Below, piece after piece: positions 26,834 to 34,880 of a stretch of DNA of 64,000 nucleotides. The DNA comes from Bdellovibrio reynosensis (GTDB taxonomy: Bacteria > Bdellovibrionota > Bdellovibrionia > Bdellovibrionales > Bdellovibrionaceae): the NCBI RefSeq assembly GCF_022814725.1, contig NZ_CP093442.1, positions 1,178,001-1,242,000 on the forward strand. The letters are read 5' to 3'. Below the pieces are notes generated by a model. That model was not told where the DNA came from. It made no database searches and was given only the letters and a program-made list of their open reading frames with translations. The position numbers were made by a program, and so were the translations under genes. The first letter of the stretch is position 1, and each line of letters starts with the position of its first letter.

Positions 26834-27512
26834 TTCCGGGTTCGTCGGTTGGTTGATCCTTATGGTAGGGATCGGCTCGCTAGTGCTTATTGGGGAACGC
26901 GCACGCGCTCTTTATAAGCTTTACGGAATGAATGTGGAAGAGTTCACTAGCAAAGTTCAAAACTTGATCCTTGCTAAGAAAACAGATGAAGCTCTTTTGC
27001 TTTGCGCTCAGTTAGAAAGCAAGCCTTTGGCTCGCGCTTTCAAAACTATCATTGAAAAAGCGGATCGCGATGACGATACGATTTTCCAAGCTCACGATAT
27101 CGCGTTAAGCGAAAACGTGCCGTTCTATACTAAACGTCTTCACTATCTTTCAATGCTTGCGAACGTAGCAACGTTGTTAGGTCTTCTTGGTACGATCCAC
27201 GGTCTTATCCTTTCGTTCCAAGCGGTGGCGACTGCCGATCCTGCACAAAAACAAGCTTTGCTTGCGCATGGTATCTCGGTATCGATGTATACAACAGCAT
27301 TGGGTCTTGCGGTGGCAATCCCTGCGATGGTGTTCTTCTCTTTCTTGACTGCCCGTCAAAACCAATTGATCGAGCAATTGCAAGAGAAGTGCTCTAAATT
27401 AACAGAGCTTCTAACTAGCGCACATATCCCGAACTTGACTCGTCAAAACGTATTCCCTGATCAAGCAAAGGCGCCAATGACGCCTCCAACTCCAGGCTCT
27501 AAGGTTTCTTAA
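26808..27512 (+). CDS. MotA/TolQ/ExbB proton-channel protein (AglR-like)
   Basis: The ATG at 26808 has an AAGGAGGA Shine-Dalgarno and gives 234 residues with three membrane helices (about 12-32, 112-135, 155-178). The family core is clear: ANVATLLGLLGTIHGLILSFQAV and MYTTALGLAVAIPAMVFFSFL. With the two ExbD-type proteins that follow it should form a proton-driven motor in the inner membrane. In Myxococcus AglR with AglQ and AglS drives gliding and focal-adhesion complexes, and the neighbours support that type over TonB or Tol systems. Confidence 0.88.
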   Translation: MAFLNFMNDSGFVGWLILMVGIGSLVLIGERARALYKLYGMNVEEFTSKVQNLILAKKTDEALLLCAQLESKPLARAFKTIIEKADRDDDTIFQAHDIALSENVPFYTKRLHYLSMLANVATLLGLLGTIHGLILSFQAVATADPAQKQALLAHGISVSMYTTALGLAVAIPAMVFFSFLTARQNQLIEQLQEKCSKLTELLTSAHIPNLTRQNVFPDQAKAPMTPPTPGSKVS

Positions 27513-27535
27513 TCTTAAGCAGGAATTGATTGAAG

Positions 27536-27562
27536 ACACTCCGGACTGCAAAACCGGAGTGT
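27536..27562. other. Hairpin between the TolQ and first ExbD genes
   Basis: ACACTCCGG pairs perfectly with CCGGAGTGT around a 9-nt loop, in the 73-nt gap between the two genes. No T-run follows, so it is not a standard terminator. It may set the TolQ:ExbD ratio through mRNA processing or stability. Confidence 0.5.
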
Positions 27563-27585
27563 TCACCAAATGGATGGGTGGGACT

Positions 27586-28131
27586 ATGAGACGCGCAAAA
27601 AAAATTAAAATTAATCATCACAGTGAGTTCGAGCTCGATTTAGCTCCGTTACTTGCGGTTATGGTTAAACTAGTACCAGTACTACTTGTATCTTCGGCCT
27701 TCGTGCAAATGATGGTGATCGAAACTGAATTACCTCAAGTTGTGAACGAAGCTATCCAACGCCAGGAACAAACTCCACTTCCGACCAATGTGGCTTTAGA
27801 AGTTGATGCTAAAGACGGCATTCGCATCGTGATCACTGAAAAAGGTCAGGAAAAAGTGGAAACTATTCCACTAAAAAATGGCGCATTTGATTTTGAAACT
27901 CTTCACCAGAAATTGGTGGCGGTAAAATCAGCACATCCTGAAATTTTTAAGCTTGAGCTTAATCCGGATGGCAAGGTTCCTTACAACGAGATCGTAAAAA
28001 TCATGGATGAAGCCCGCCAGGCCCGCGACATGAAAGTGAAGTTCCCAGTGTTTGATACCAAACAAGGTAAGAACGTGGAAACAAACTACATGTTCCCGGA
28101 AATTATTTTCACCAACACTATGGAAGGTTAG
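27586..28131 (+). CDS. ExbD/TolR-family protein lacking the membrane aspartate
   Basis: The ATG at 27586 gives 181 residues: a short cytoplasmic N-terminus, one membrane helix (about 19-40) and a periplasmic domain. The helix entrance reads ELDLAPLLAVMVKLVPVLL. Aligned with the ExbD pattern NVTPFIDVMLVL, the essential aspartate is Ala24, and a Lys follows at 28. The periplasmic part is ExbD-like, with a proposed strand at VALEVDAKDGIRI. It likely pairs with the next ExbD gene, 4 nt downstream, in a heteromeric stator (AglQ/AglS-like). A longer in-frame start at 27526 would begin before the hairpin and is less likely. Confidence 0.8.
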   Translation: MRRAKKIKINHHSEFELDLAPLLAVMVKLVPVLLVSSAFVQMMVIETELPQVVNEAIQRQEQTPLPTNVALEVDAKDGIRIVITEKGQEKVETIPLKNGAFDFETLHQKLVAVKSAHPEIFKLELNPDGKVPYNEIVKIMDEARQARDMKVKFPVFDTKQGKNVETNYMFPEIIFTNTMEG

Positions 28132-28135
28132 TTCT

Positions 28136-28630
28136 ATGTCACGCCGTACACGCTTTGAACCGAACTTAAATAAGAACTCAACCTTCACCTTAAACATCAC
28201 GTCAATGACGGACATGTTTACGATCATGTTGGTGTTCCTATTACAAACCTACTCTACTGCAGATGTACAAATCATTCCTGCAGACAAAGTAAGATTGCCT
28301 ACTTCGGCTTCGATGACGAATCCGACGGAATCAATTAAACTTTCATTGTCCGAAGATGCTTTAAAGATCGATCAAACGAAGATTGCTGACGTTAAAAACG
28401 CAGACTTCCTTCCACAAGATCTAGAGTCTTCAGACACTAACTTCATTAAGCCGTTATTTGACGAACTCGATAAGCTTGCTAAAACCTCCACAGAAAAACA
28501 TGTGAAGGATGGAAAAATCTTACTTCAAGCGGATAAGGATCTTCCTTATGCGACTTTACGTAAAGTGATGTACACAGCATCAATGGCCGGCTTCCCGCAG
28601 TTGAAACTTGTCACCATGGTCGGAGAATAA
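28136..28630 (+). CDS. ExbD/TolR-family protein with conserved aspartate
   Basis: The ATG at 28136 gives 164 residues. The membrane helix begins NITSMTDMFTIMLVFLL, placing D26 at the position of the proton-carrying aspartate of ExbD/TolR. The periplasmic domain ends with the usual PYATLRKVMYTASMAGFPQLKLV. It is separated by 4 nt from the first ExbD gene and by 4 nt from the following TPR gene. It should be the proton-coupled ExbD subunit of the motor. Confidence 0.87.
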   Translation: MSRRTRFEPNLNKNSTFTLNITSMTDMFTIMLVFLLQTYSTADVQIIPADKVRLPTSASMTNPTESIKLSLSEDALKIDQTKIADVKNADFLPQDLESSDTNFIKPLFDELDKLAKTSTEKHVKDGKILLQADKDLPYATLRKVMYTASMAGFPQLKLVTMVGE

Positions 28631-28634
28631 GTTT

Positions 28635-31600
28635 ATGATCAGAACAGTGATTCTGCTTCTAGCATTTCATCTTTTTTCCATTTACTGTCTTGCTGCTGAT
28701 AAAAATGCCAAAGGACTTTTACCTGAAGTGCGCATGAACTCAGGTAGCGAACAGGATAATGAAAAGAAAGCTTTCAGCAGTGAGATTATGATCACTCGCT
28801 CTGAAAACAAGGCTATCGAATCACTGCAAGGGATCTTAAAAAAGAAAAAAGGATCCCCTGAAGAAGTGGATCTTTGGTACCGTTTGGCGGAGCTTTACAT
28901 GCGCCGCTCAAAATCAGGCCGCTTCTTTGACCTTCATCAGGATACAAAGCTGATGAAGCTTTCGCCGTTTCCAGTTCCTAACGAAAGAGGATCTGACGCG
29001 GTAAAACGCGCTATTAAAATCTATACTAAGATTGAAATGGAATTCCCGTCTTTCAGACAAATGGATGCCGTTTTATTTAATAACGCCTTCGCGAATCAAC
29101 AAATCTCTCAATACAAAGCCTCTGAAGTTCTTTACTACAAACTTCTAAACCGCTTTCCTAAGTCACCATTGATTGCCGATGGTACTTTGGCAGTGGGTGA
29201 ACTTCTTTATGACCAAGGTAAATTTAAAGAAGCCTTGGAACATTTCCTAAAAGTAGAAAAATTCCCCCACAGCCGCGTTTACTCTTACGGTATGTATAAA
29301 GCCGCTTGGAGTTATTACAACATGCGCGACTCTGAAAACGGGATCCGCAAATTAGTTACGGTCGTAAAATCAAACCCGCCTCTTCAAGATGGTGAAGTTC
29401 CAAATAATCGCCACAACCTACGCCGCGAAGCACTTCGCGATTTGACTGTGTTCCTTGGCGACACTTACGAAGCTGATAAATTGTATTCTTTCTTTGAAGA
29501 AATCACTAATGAAGAAGAACTTGGTCAGGCGATGACTGATCTAGCGAAACTTTATGATTCCCACAGTAAATATAAAGAAATGAATATTTTCTTGGGTGAC
29601 TACCTTGAAAGACGTCCTACTGGATCTGATGTTGTTAAGTCTCACCTGCTATTGGTTAGCGCCAATGAAAGCCTAAAGAAAAGAGACAAGGTCATTTCCC
29701 ACATGCAAACAGCTAGCGACCTGTGCCGCAAAGACTCTACTTGGAGAACTTTGCAAAAACCTGTTGAAGCAAAAGTTGCCTGTGAAGAAGATTTCCGCCG
29801 TGTCAGCCTTGATATGGCTAAAAAATGGTGGGAGATCTGGCTTAAGAACAAACAAAACATGGAGTTCTCTGATCTAACTCAACAGTTATTCGGATTGATC
29901 CTTGCTAACGAAGATGCATCAAAACCGGACTTAAAAACCCGTTATGCTTATGCAGAGCTTTTATTCCAATTGCAAAAGTATGACGAAGCCAGCGTTCAAT
30001 ACAAAATGGTGGGCGATAAAGCTTCTGAACCGACAATGCGCCATGATTCAAACTACGCTTCCCTTTATTCAAAAGAGAAAAGCTTAGAAAAAGCTAAAAC
30101 TCCATTGAAAGAAGCTGAACGTAAGGAACTTGCAACTCGTTACTTGACTTTGCACCCTACTGGTAAGTTTGCGACATTGGTTAAATTTAAAATGGGCCAT
30201 ATCGCTTACGAAGAAAGCAATTACCCAGAGGCTGAAAAGTGGTTGACTCCCCTTGCTTCTATCAAAGGCAATGACGAGATTAAAAAGAAATCTGAAGACT
30301 TGATCCTAGATATCTTAAACATCCGTAAAGACTTCACAGGTATTAAGAACTTCTCTAAACAGGTGATGGGTTCTACTTCTGACGATGCCCGTAAGAAAAA
30401 CATGGGTAAAATCTTAGAAGAAGCTCACTTCACGGAAGTTCAAGAGTACGCAAAAACAGGTAACAAAACTGAAGCTGCAAACCGCCTGGTTGCTTACGCA
30501 AAAGAACACGAAGGTTCAAAACTTTCCCAAGATGCTTTATGGCAAGGCTTAAGCCTTCTTTATGCTGAAGGTAAAGTGTTTGATGCGGCTGAGTTATCAA
30601 TGAAATTCGTTTCGAAGTATCCAGAAGACAAACGTAATTTGGATGCTTTAAAAGAAGCGGCAAAAGCTTACGCTGATGTTGGCCAGATTTCAAAATCAGC
30701 GCAAACTTTAGTGAAAATTGCGGACCTAGATAAGAAAGGCCGTAACACTCACCTAGAGATGGCTGCAGATATCTATTTACTTGAAAAGAAAACCAAGGAA
30801 GCTCGTTCTGCGTACCAAGGTATTCTTGCGGCAGCAGATTCTAAAACTCTAGAAAGAATCTATGGCAAACTTTTGGATTCATATAAAAATGAACCAAATT
30901 CAAATGAGCTAGATAAATTGCAACAGCAAATCCTTGCAAAAGGTATTGAGCCGTTCACTACTCAGATCATAATCTCTCGCGCTAGAAGACTTTTAGAACA
31001 AGGTAAAGACACTCAAGCTTTTGACCTTGCGATGAAAGCCAACGGCCGTGATGTAAGTGCTGAGGTTCGTGCGGAAGCTCGTTTAATTCAAGCCCGCATT
31101 TTAGAAAATGAATTGGCTAAACAAAGCGTAAAAGCACGTGAAGAAAAATTCGCGATGGTTCTTTCACTTAAAACAGAGAAGCTTGATAAAGCCCACACTG
31201 CTTATTACAGCACTTTGAAAATGAGTAAAGATCCATATCAACAGCTTGAAGCTATGCGCGGTATCGACCGCTGCTATGGTAACTTCATTGAAAGCTTACA
31301 AAGTATGCCATTGCCTGCTTCTTTAAGCCCAGCAGATCAGGAAGCTTTAAGAGCTGAGATCGCTAAGATGACAGCTCCGATCCAAGATAAGAAGAATGAA
31401 AACGAAGCGAAGCTAAAAGTTCTAGCGGCTTCCAAAGGCCAAGGTGCTAGCACTGAAAGAACTTACGCCAATATTCGTGCGGATCAAACAGTGACTCCGC
31501 AAGTGCAATATCCTGCGCCTGAAAAAATGGCGGCGTTCTTACCTGCTTCCTCTGACTTCACGATCGGTAAGGTGTCTCAGTTTGATACTCGCACGGCGAA

Positions 31601-32342
31601 AGCCTGCAGCAAGACTGCAGTCGCGGCTAGAAATTTCACTGCTGCCTCAGCATTGGAAATCGCAGGAAATTGTTATTCTTCTAGACAGTACGAGACTGTA
31701 GAGAACCTTGGTCTAGAGCTCGCTAAAGCTCCTGAAACGCGCGCCCTGGGCTTATTCTACGCAAGTCTTGGTGCCGAGTCGAAAGGCTACACGGACAAAG
31801 CTTTGTGGATGATTGAGGCTTCATTGAAGTTGCAACCAGAAGCAGCTCCATTCGTGTATCAGAAAGCAAGACTAGTCTATAAAGAAGATGGAATCACTTC
31901 GGCGATGCCGTTTTTCGAAAAAGTTCTAGACATGCAAATGCCTTCGACAGAAATGAAAACTTTCGCTGCGGTGAAGGCATTCTCAGAGGGAGATTTTACG
32001 AGCGCAGTTGATAAATTTTCTGCACATTCAAAAGAAAGTTTGTATACTTTGAATGTAGGTATCTTGTTAAGTGAGGCTTACGCGCAGAAGGGTGAAGTCG
32101 AAAAAGCTCTAAGCACAATCAAAGATTTGCTTGGAATGAAAAAAGACAACACAGACTTCTTGTTACAACAAGCGCACTTGCTAGAGACATACAAAGGAAG
32201 CCCGACGCTCGCGTTGGATTCTTATGAAAGAGCTTTAAAATCCAGTCAGCAAAGTGAATTGCGTGATTGGTTAGGTAAGAAAATACAGTATTTGAAAACA
32301 CAAAACAAAGTCGGTCAGCACGTAATCTCGGGAGACTTGTAA
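28635..32342 (+). CDS. Large periplasmic TPR protein
   Basis: The ATG at 28635 gives 1235 residues with a Sec signal peptide (IRTVILLLAFHLFSIYCLA). The rest is almost entirely helical with many TPR-like pairs, for example WYRLAELYMRRSK, YYKLLNRFPKSPLIADGTLAVGELLYDQGKFKEALEHF (repeat motif) and the late block LNVGILLSEAYAQKGEVEKALSTIKDLLG. Such proteins are scaffolds. Long periplasmic TPR proteins (GltC, GltD, GltE type) occur in the Myxococcus Glt complex. Its place directly after the motor genes suggests a scaffold between the inner-membrane motor and the outer membrane. Exact orthology cannot be set by eye. Confidence 0.8.
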   Translation: MIRTVILLLAFHLFSIYCLAADKNAKGLLPEVRMNSGSEQDNEKKAFSSEIMITRSENKAIESLQGILKKKKGSPEEVDLWYRLAELYMRRSKSGRFFDLHQDTKLMKLSPFPVPNERGSDAVKRAIKIYTKIEMEFPSFRQMDAVLFNNAFANQQISQYKASEVLYYKLLNRFPKSPLIADGTLAVGELLYDQGKFKEALEHFLKVEKFPHSRVYSYGMYKAAWSYYNMRDSENGIRKLVTVVKSNPPLQDGEVPNNRHNLRREALRDLTVFLGDTYEADKLYSFFEEITNEEELGQAMTDLAKLYDSHSKYKEMNIFLGDYLERRPTGSDVVKSHLLLVSANESLKKRDKVISHMQTASDLCRKDSTWRTLQKPVEAKVACEEDFRRVSLDMAKKWWEIWLKNKQNMEFSDLTQQLFGLILANEDASKPDLKTRYAYAELLFQLQKYDEASVQYKMVGDKASEPTMRHDSNYASLYSKEKSLEKAKTPLKEAERKELATRYLTLHPTGKFATLVKFKMGHIAYEESNYPEAEKWLTPLASIKGNDEIKKKSEDLILDILNIRKDFTGIKNFSKQVMGSTSDDARKKNMGKILEEAHFTEVQEYAKTGNKTEAANRLVAYAKEHEGSKLSQDALWQGLSLLYAEGKVFDAAELSMKFVSKYPEDKRNLDALKEAAKAYADVGQISKSAQTLVKIADLDKKGRNTHLEMAADIYLLEKKTKEARSAYQGILAAADSKTLERIYGKLLDSYKNEPNSNELDKLQQQILAKGIEPFTTQIIISRARRLLEQGKDTQAFDLAMKANGRDVSAEVRAEARLIQARILENELAKQSVKAREEKFAMVLSLKTEKLDKAHTAYYSTLKMSKDPYQQLEAMRGIDRCYGNFIESLQSMPLPASLSPADQEALRAEIAKMTAPIQDKKNENEAKLKVLAASKGQGASTERTYANIRADQTVTPQVQYPAPEKMAAFLPASSDFTIGKVSQFDTRTAKACSKTAVAARNFTAASALEIAGNCYSSRQYETVENLGLELAKAPETRALGLFYASLGAESKGYTDKALWMIEASLKLQPEAAPFVYQKARLVYKEDGITSAMPFFEKVLDMQMPSTEMKTFAAVKAFSEGDFTSAVDKFSAHSKESLYTLNVGILLSEAYAQKGEVEKALSTIKDLLGMKKDNTDFLLQQAHLLETYKGSPTLALDSYERALKSSQQSELRDWLGKKIQYLKTQNKVGQHVISGDL

Positions 32343-32357
32343 TTATGGAGGATTCAA

Positions 32358-32606
32358 GTGAAAAGAATCATCGCAGCGATGATCCCTTTCCTTCTTCTGA
32401 GTGCTACGACTGCCTTTGCCAAACAAAGAACAGTCCGTAAAGTTCAAGAAGTCAATTTCGGTGACATGAGCCTCAAAGGAACGATTCGTAATCCTGATGG
32501 CGCCTACCTTGTGCAAAAAAGAGGTGTGAAATTCATGCCTCTTTATGATGTGCAGAAGGATATGGATGGCCGTATTCGCGAATCCGCTCTTTATTTAAAT
32601 CAATAA
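32358..32606 (+). CDS. Small exported protein in the motor operon
   Basis: An 82-residue protein starts at a GTG preceded by TGGAGG. It has a clear Sec signal peptide (RIIAAMIPFLLLSATTAFA) and a short mature part of about 60 residues (VQEVNFGDMSLKGTIRNPDGAYL). No known domain is recognised. It sits 15 nt after the TPR gene and 18 nt before the TonB-like gene, so it is a likely accessory part of the complex. The gene is real by ribosome site, signal peptide and packing. Confidence 0.75.
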   Translation: MKRIIAAMIPFLLLSATTAFAKQRTVRKVQEVNFGDMSLKGTIRNPDGAYLVQKRGVKFMPLYDVQKDMDGRIRESALYLNQ

Positions 32607-32624
32607 TCTGATTTGGGGTTTATC

Positions 32625-34091
32625 ATGTTTACACTGATCGTACGCCAATCCCTCAAAGATGGGACGGCAAAAAGTTGGAAGCTACGTCCCGGGAATTCTA
32701 CCCACACTTTCGGTTCATCTCGCTTGGCCGATGTGATTTCTATTGCGCCAAAAACGGAAGGCATTCAAGGTCTCTTTGAATTCCGCGACAACCGTTGGTG
32801 GTATATCAATATGAATATGTCATCGGCTCAAGGTGCAGCGATGCCTGCAGTTTGCTTGGATAAAGAGCAAACAATTGAGCTTACTGACTGCACATTGACT
32901 CTGACGCCGATTGAAAAAGAAGCAAATCTTTATTTGCGTCTTGAAAAGGCCGGTCAGGAACAACGTGACGCTGGAAAACAGTTCCAACTTTTCATCGTTC
33001 GTCAGGGCGGAAAAGTAGTTGAAACCAAAGTTCTTCCACTTAATAAAAAATTTAAACCTTCCATGGCAGTGACTCCGCTTGTAATCGCGAGTACTCCAAC
33101 CCAGGAATGGAAAAAAGAAACCGTTGGTGATCTTGAAATCAGCCAAAGAACTGTGTCATTGGAAGATGCAGCTAGATGGGGCTATATCACAGCTGACCAA
33201 TTGGTTGATGAAGAATCTAAGCGTGGCGTATTGCTGGTGCTTGGCGCTGCCCTATTCCTTTTGACTGTGGGCATCTTCGCTCCGAAAAAGGAAATGGAAG
33301 TCGTGGCTGCTCCACCAAAAGCCGCTCAGAAAATCATTGTTAAAACTGAAATCAAACAAAAACGTAAAAAGTCTGAAACTACAACTCCAACAAAAGTTGT
33401 GGTTAAAGAAAACCCGTCTGCTGCAGGTCCTAAAAACGAAATGCCTAATGGCGGTGGCGGCGGAAGCCGTGTTGCTAACATGATGAAGTCTCTTCAAGGC
33501 GGAAGAGTTTCTCAATTGATCGGTAAAGTTTCCGCGCAAGCAGCAAAAAGCAATAACGTGATTTTTGCTAACGGCACGAAAGCTGGTACAGGTGCTTCTG
33601 GAAGAGCGCTAGCTGCAGTAGGAAATATCGAAAGATCAGGCCGTAATTGGGGTACTGAAGGAAATGGCTCTGGTGTGACTATTTCTACTGCCGGCCGCGG
33701 TGGTGGTAAAAATGCTTCGGGCATGGGCGGCCTTGCTGCTGGTGGAACTGGTAGCGGTGGCGTTGGTTTGATCGAAGAAGAAGGCGAAATTACTGGCGGT
33801 CTTGACCGTGAAGTGATCGCTCAATACATCAAATCAAAATTAGGACAGATTTTATATTGCTACGAACGTCAACTGAGCGCGAACCCGGATCTATTCGGTA
33901 AAGTGGCAGTGAAATTCACTATCGGACCTACAGGTCAGGTAGAGCAACAGTTAATTGGGGACACAACACTTAAGAATGCGACCGTTGAGGGATGTATATT
34001 GAATCGGGTTGCAGCATGGAAGTTTCCTAACCCACAAGGTGGAACTCGAGTGCTAGTGACATATCCATTCTTATTCAAGAGTACAAACTAA
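32625..34091 (+). CDS. TonB-like spanning protein with AgmX/PglI-type C-terminus
   Basis: The ATG at 32625 gives 488 residues. Residues 1-110 look like a degenerate FHA-type beta domain (FGSSRLADVISIAP). One membrane helix lies at 201-219. A Lys/Pro segment and a long Gly-rich linker (about 275-390) follow. The last 95 residues (DREVIAQYIKSKLGQILYCYERQ...) match the AgmX/PglI C-terminal domain of myxobacterial gliding proteins. The topology is cytoplasmic sensor, membrane helix, periplasm-crossing arm and TonB-like tip, as in GltG and GltJ. It is the strongest single link of this operon to the Glt machine. Confidence 0.83.
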   Translation: MFTLIVRQSLKDGTAKSWKLRPGNSTHTFGSSRLADVISIAPKTEGIQGLFEFRDNRWWYINMNMSSAQGAAMPAVCLDKEQTIELTDCTLTLTPIEKEANLYLRLEKAGQEQRDAGKQFQLFIVRQGGKVVETKVLPLNKKFKPSMAVTPLVIASTPTQEWKKETVGDLEISQRTVSLEDAARWGYITADQLVDEESKRGVLLVLGAALFLLTVGIFAPKKEMEVVAAPPKAAQKIIVKTEIKQKRKKSETTTPTKVVVKENPSAAGPKNEMPNGGGGGSRVANMMKSLQGGRVSQLIGKVSAQAAKSNNVIFANGTKAGTGASGRALAAVGNIERSGRNWGTEGNGSGVTISTAGRGGGKNASGMGGLAAGGTGSGGVGLIEEEGEITGGLDREVIAQYIKSKLGQILYCYERQLSANPDLFGKVAVKFTIGPTGQVEQQLIGDTTLKNATVEGCILNRVAAWKFPNPQGGTRVLVTYPFLFKSTN

Positions 34092-34106
34092 GGCGGGGGT
34101 AATTAT

Positions 34107-34856
34107 ATGTTGAAGAAGACACTCTTAATGATCATCTTGACTGCATCTCAAGCGTTCGCACAAACGGCTAGCGACACTGCTAACAGCGCGAATGGCGACC
34201 AAAGAGGCAGCGATAAATTAGACATCAAAAAATTGGAACAAAAATACTGGGCGGCAAAAGATGACGATTTTAGCGTTGTGCAAAACCGCCGTTACACAAA
34301 AGCAGAAAGATATTACCTAAACGTATCTGGCGGCGTACCTATTAATGACCCGTTTGGTACTGGTACTATCACTTCCCTGCAAGTAGGTTACTTCTTTAAT
34401 GAACGCGTGGGTGTAGATGTAAACTACACGAAAGCGGACATGAAGAACAATGACAACACAAAACAGTTCATCGACGAAAACGGTGTGGCTCCGAACTATA
34501 ACTTTTTTGATTCATCGAAAACAGTTTCGGTCACTTATGTTCCGTTATACGCGAAAATGAGCTTACTAGATAAACACATCATCTATTTTGATATGGGTAT
34601 CTCTTTAGGTGTTGGTACTACTGATTACATCATCAAAAAAGAAGAAGGTGACCAATCAGGAAGTGCTTTCAGTTATCAAATCGGCATCAATCAGCAAATT
34701 TTCTTCAGTGAACATTTTGCGATCCGTGCTGACTTTATTAATAAATTTACAAACGAAGATCGTTTTAAATACAGCACGATTGCTCCAAGCCGTGACTTGG
34801 GTGCCAAGGTCGTTAACGACACACAACTTTTATTAGGTTTGACTTACTGGCACTAA
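34107..34856 (+). CDS. Small outer-membrane beta-barrel protein
   Basis: The 249-residue protein has a signal peptide (LLMIILTASQAFA) and, from about residue 70, alternating strands typical of an eight-stranded OmpW/OmpA-like barrel (YYLNVSGGVPIND, LQVGYFFNERVGVDVNYTKADM). It ends in LLLGLTYWH, aromatic but without the usual terminal Phe. It lies 15 nt after the TonB-like gene. In the Myxococcus Glt complex several barrels (GltA, GltB, GltH) form the outer-membrane part, and this is the likely counterpart. That assignment is inference from position. Confidence 0.78.
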   Translation: MLKKTLLMIILTASQAFAQTASDTANSANGDQRGSDKLDIKKLEQKYWAAKDDDFSVVQNRRYTKAERYYLNVSGGVPINDPFGTGTITSLQVGYFFNERVGVDVNYTKADMKNNDNTKQFIDENGVAPNYNFFDSSKTVSVTYVPLYAKMSLLDKHIIYFDMGISLGVGTTDYIIKKEEGDQSGSAFSYQIGINQQIFFSEHFAIRADFINKFTNEDRFKYSTIAPSRDLGAKVVNDTQLLLGLTYWH

Positions 34857-34880
34857 AAAAATCTCCAAGGTGGGGTACAT

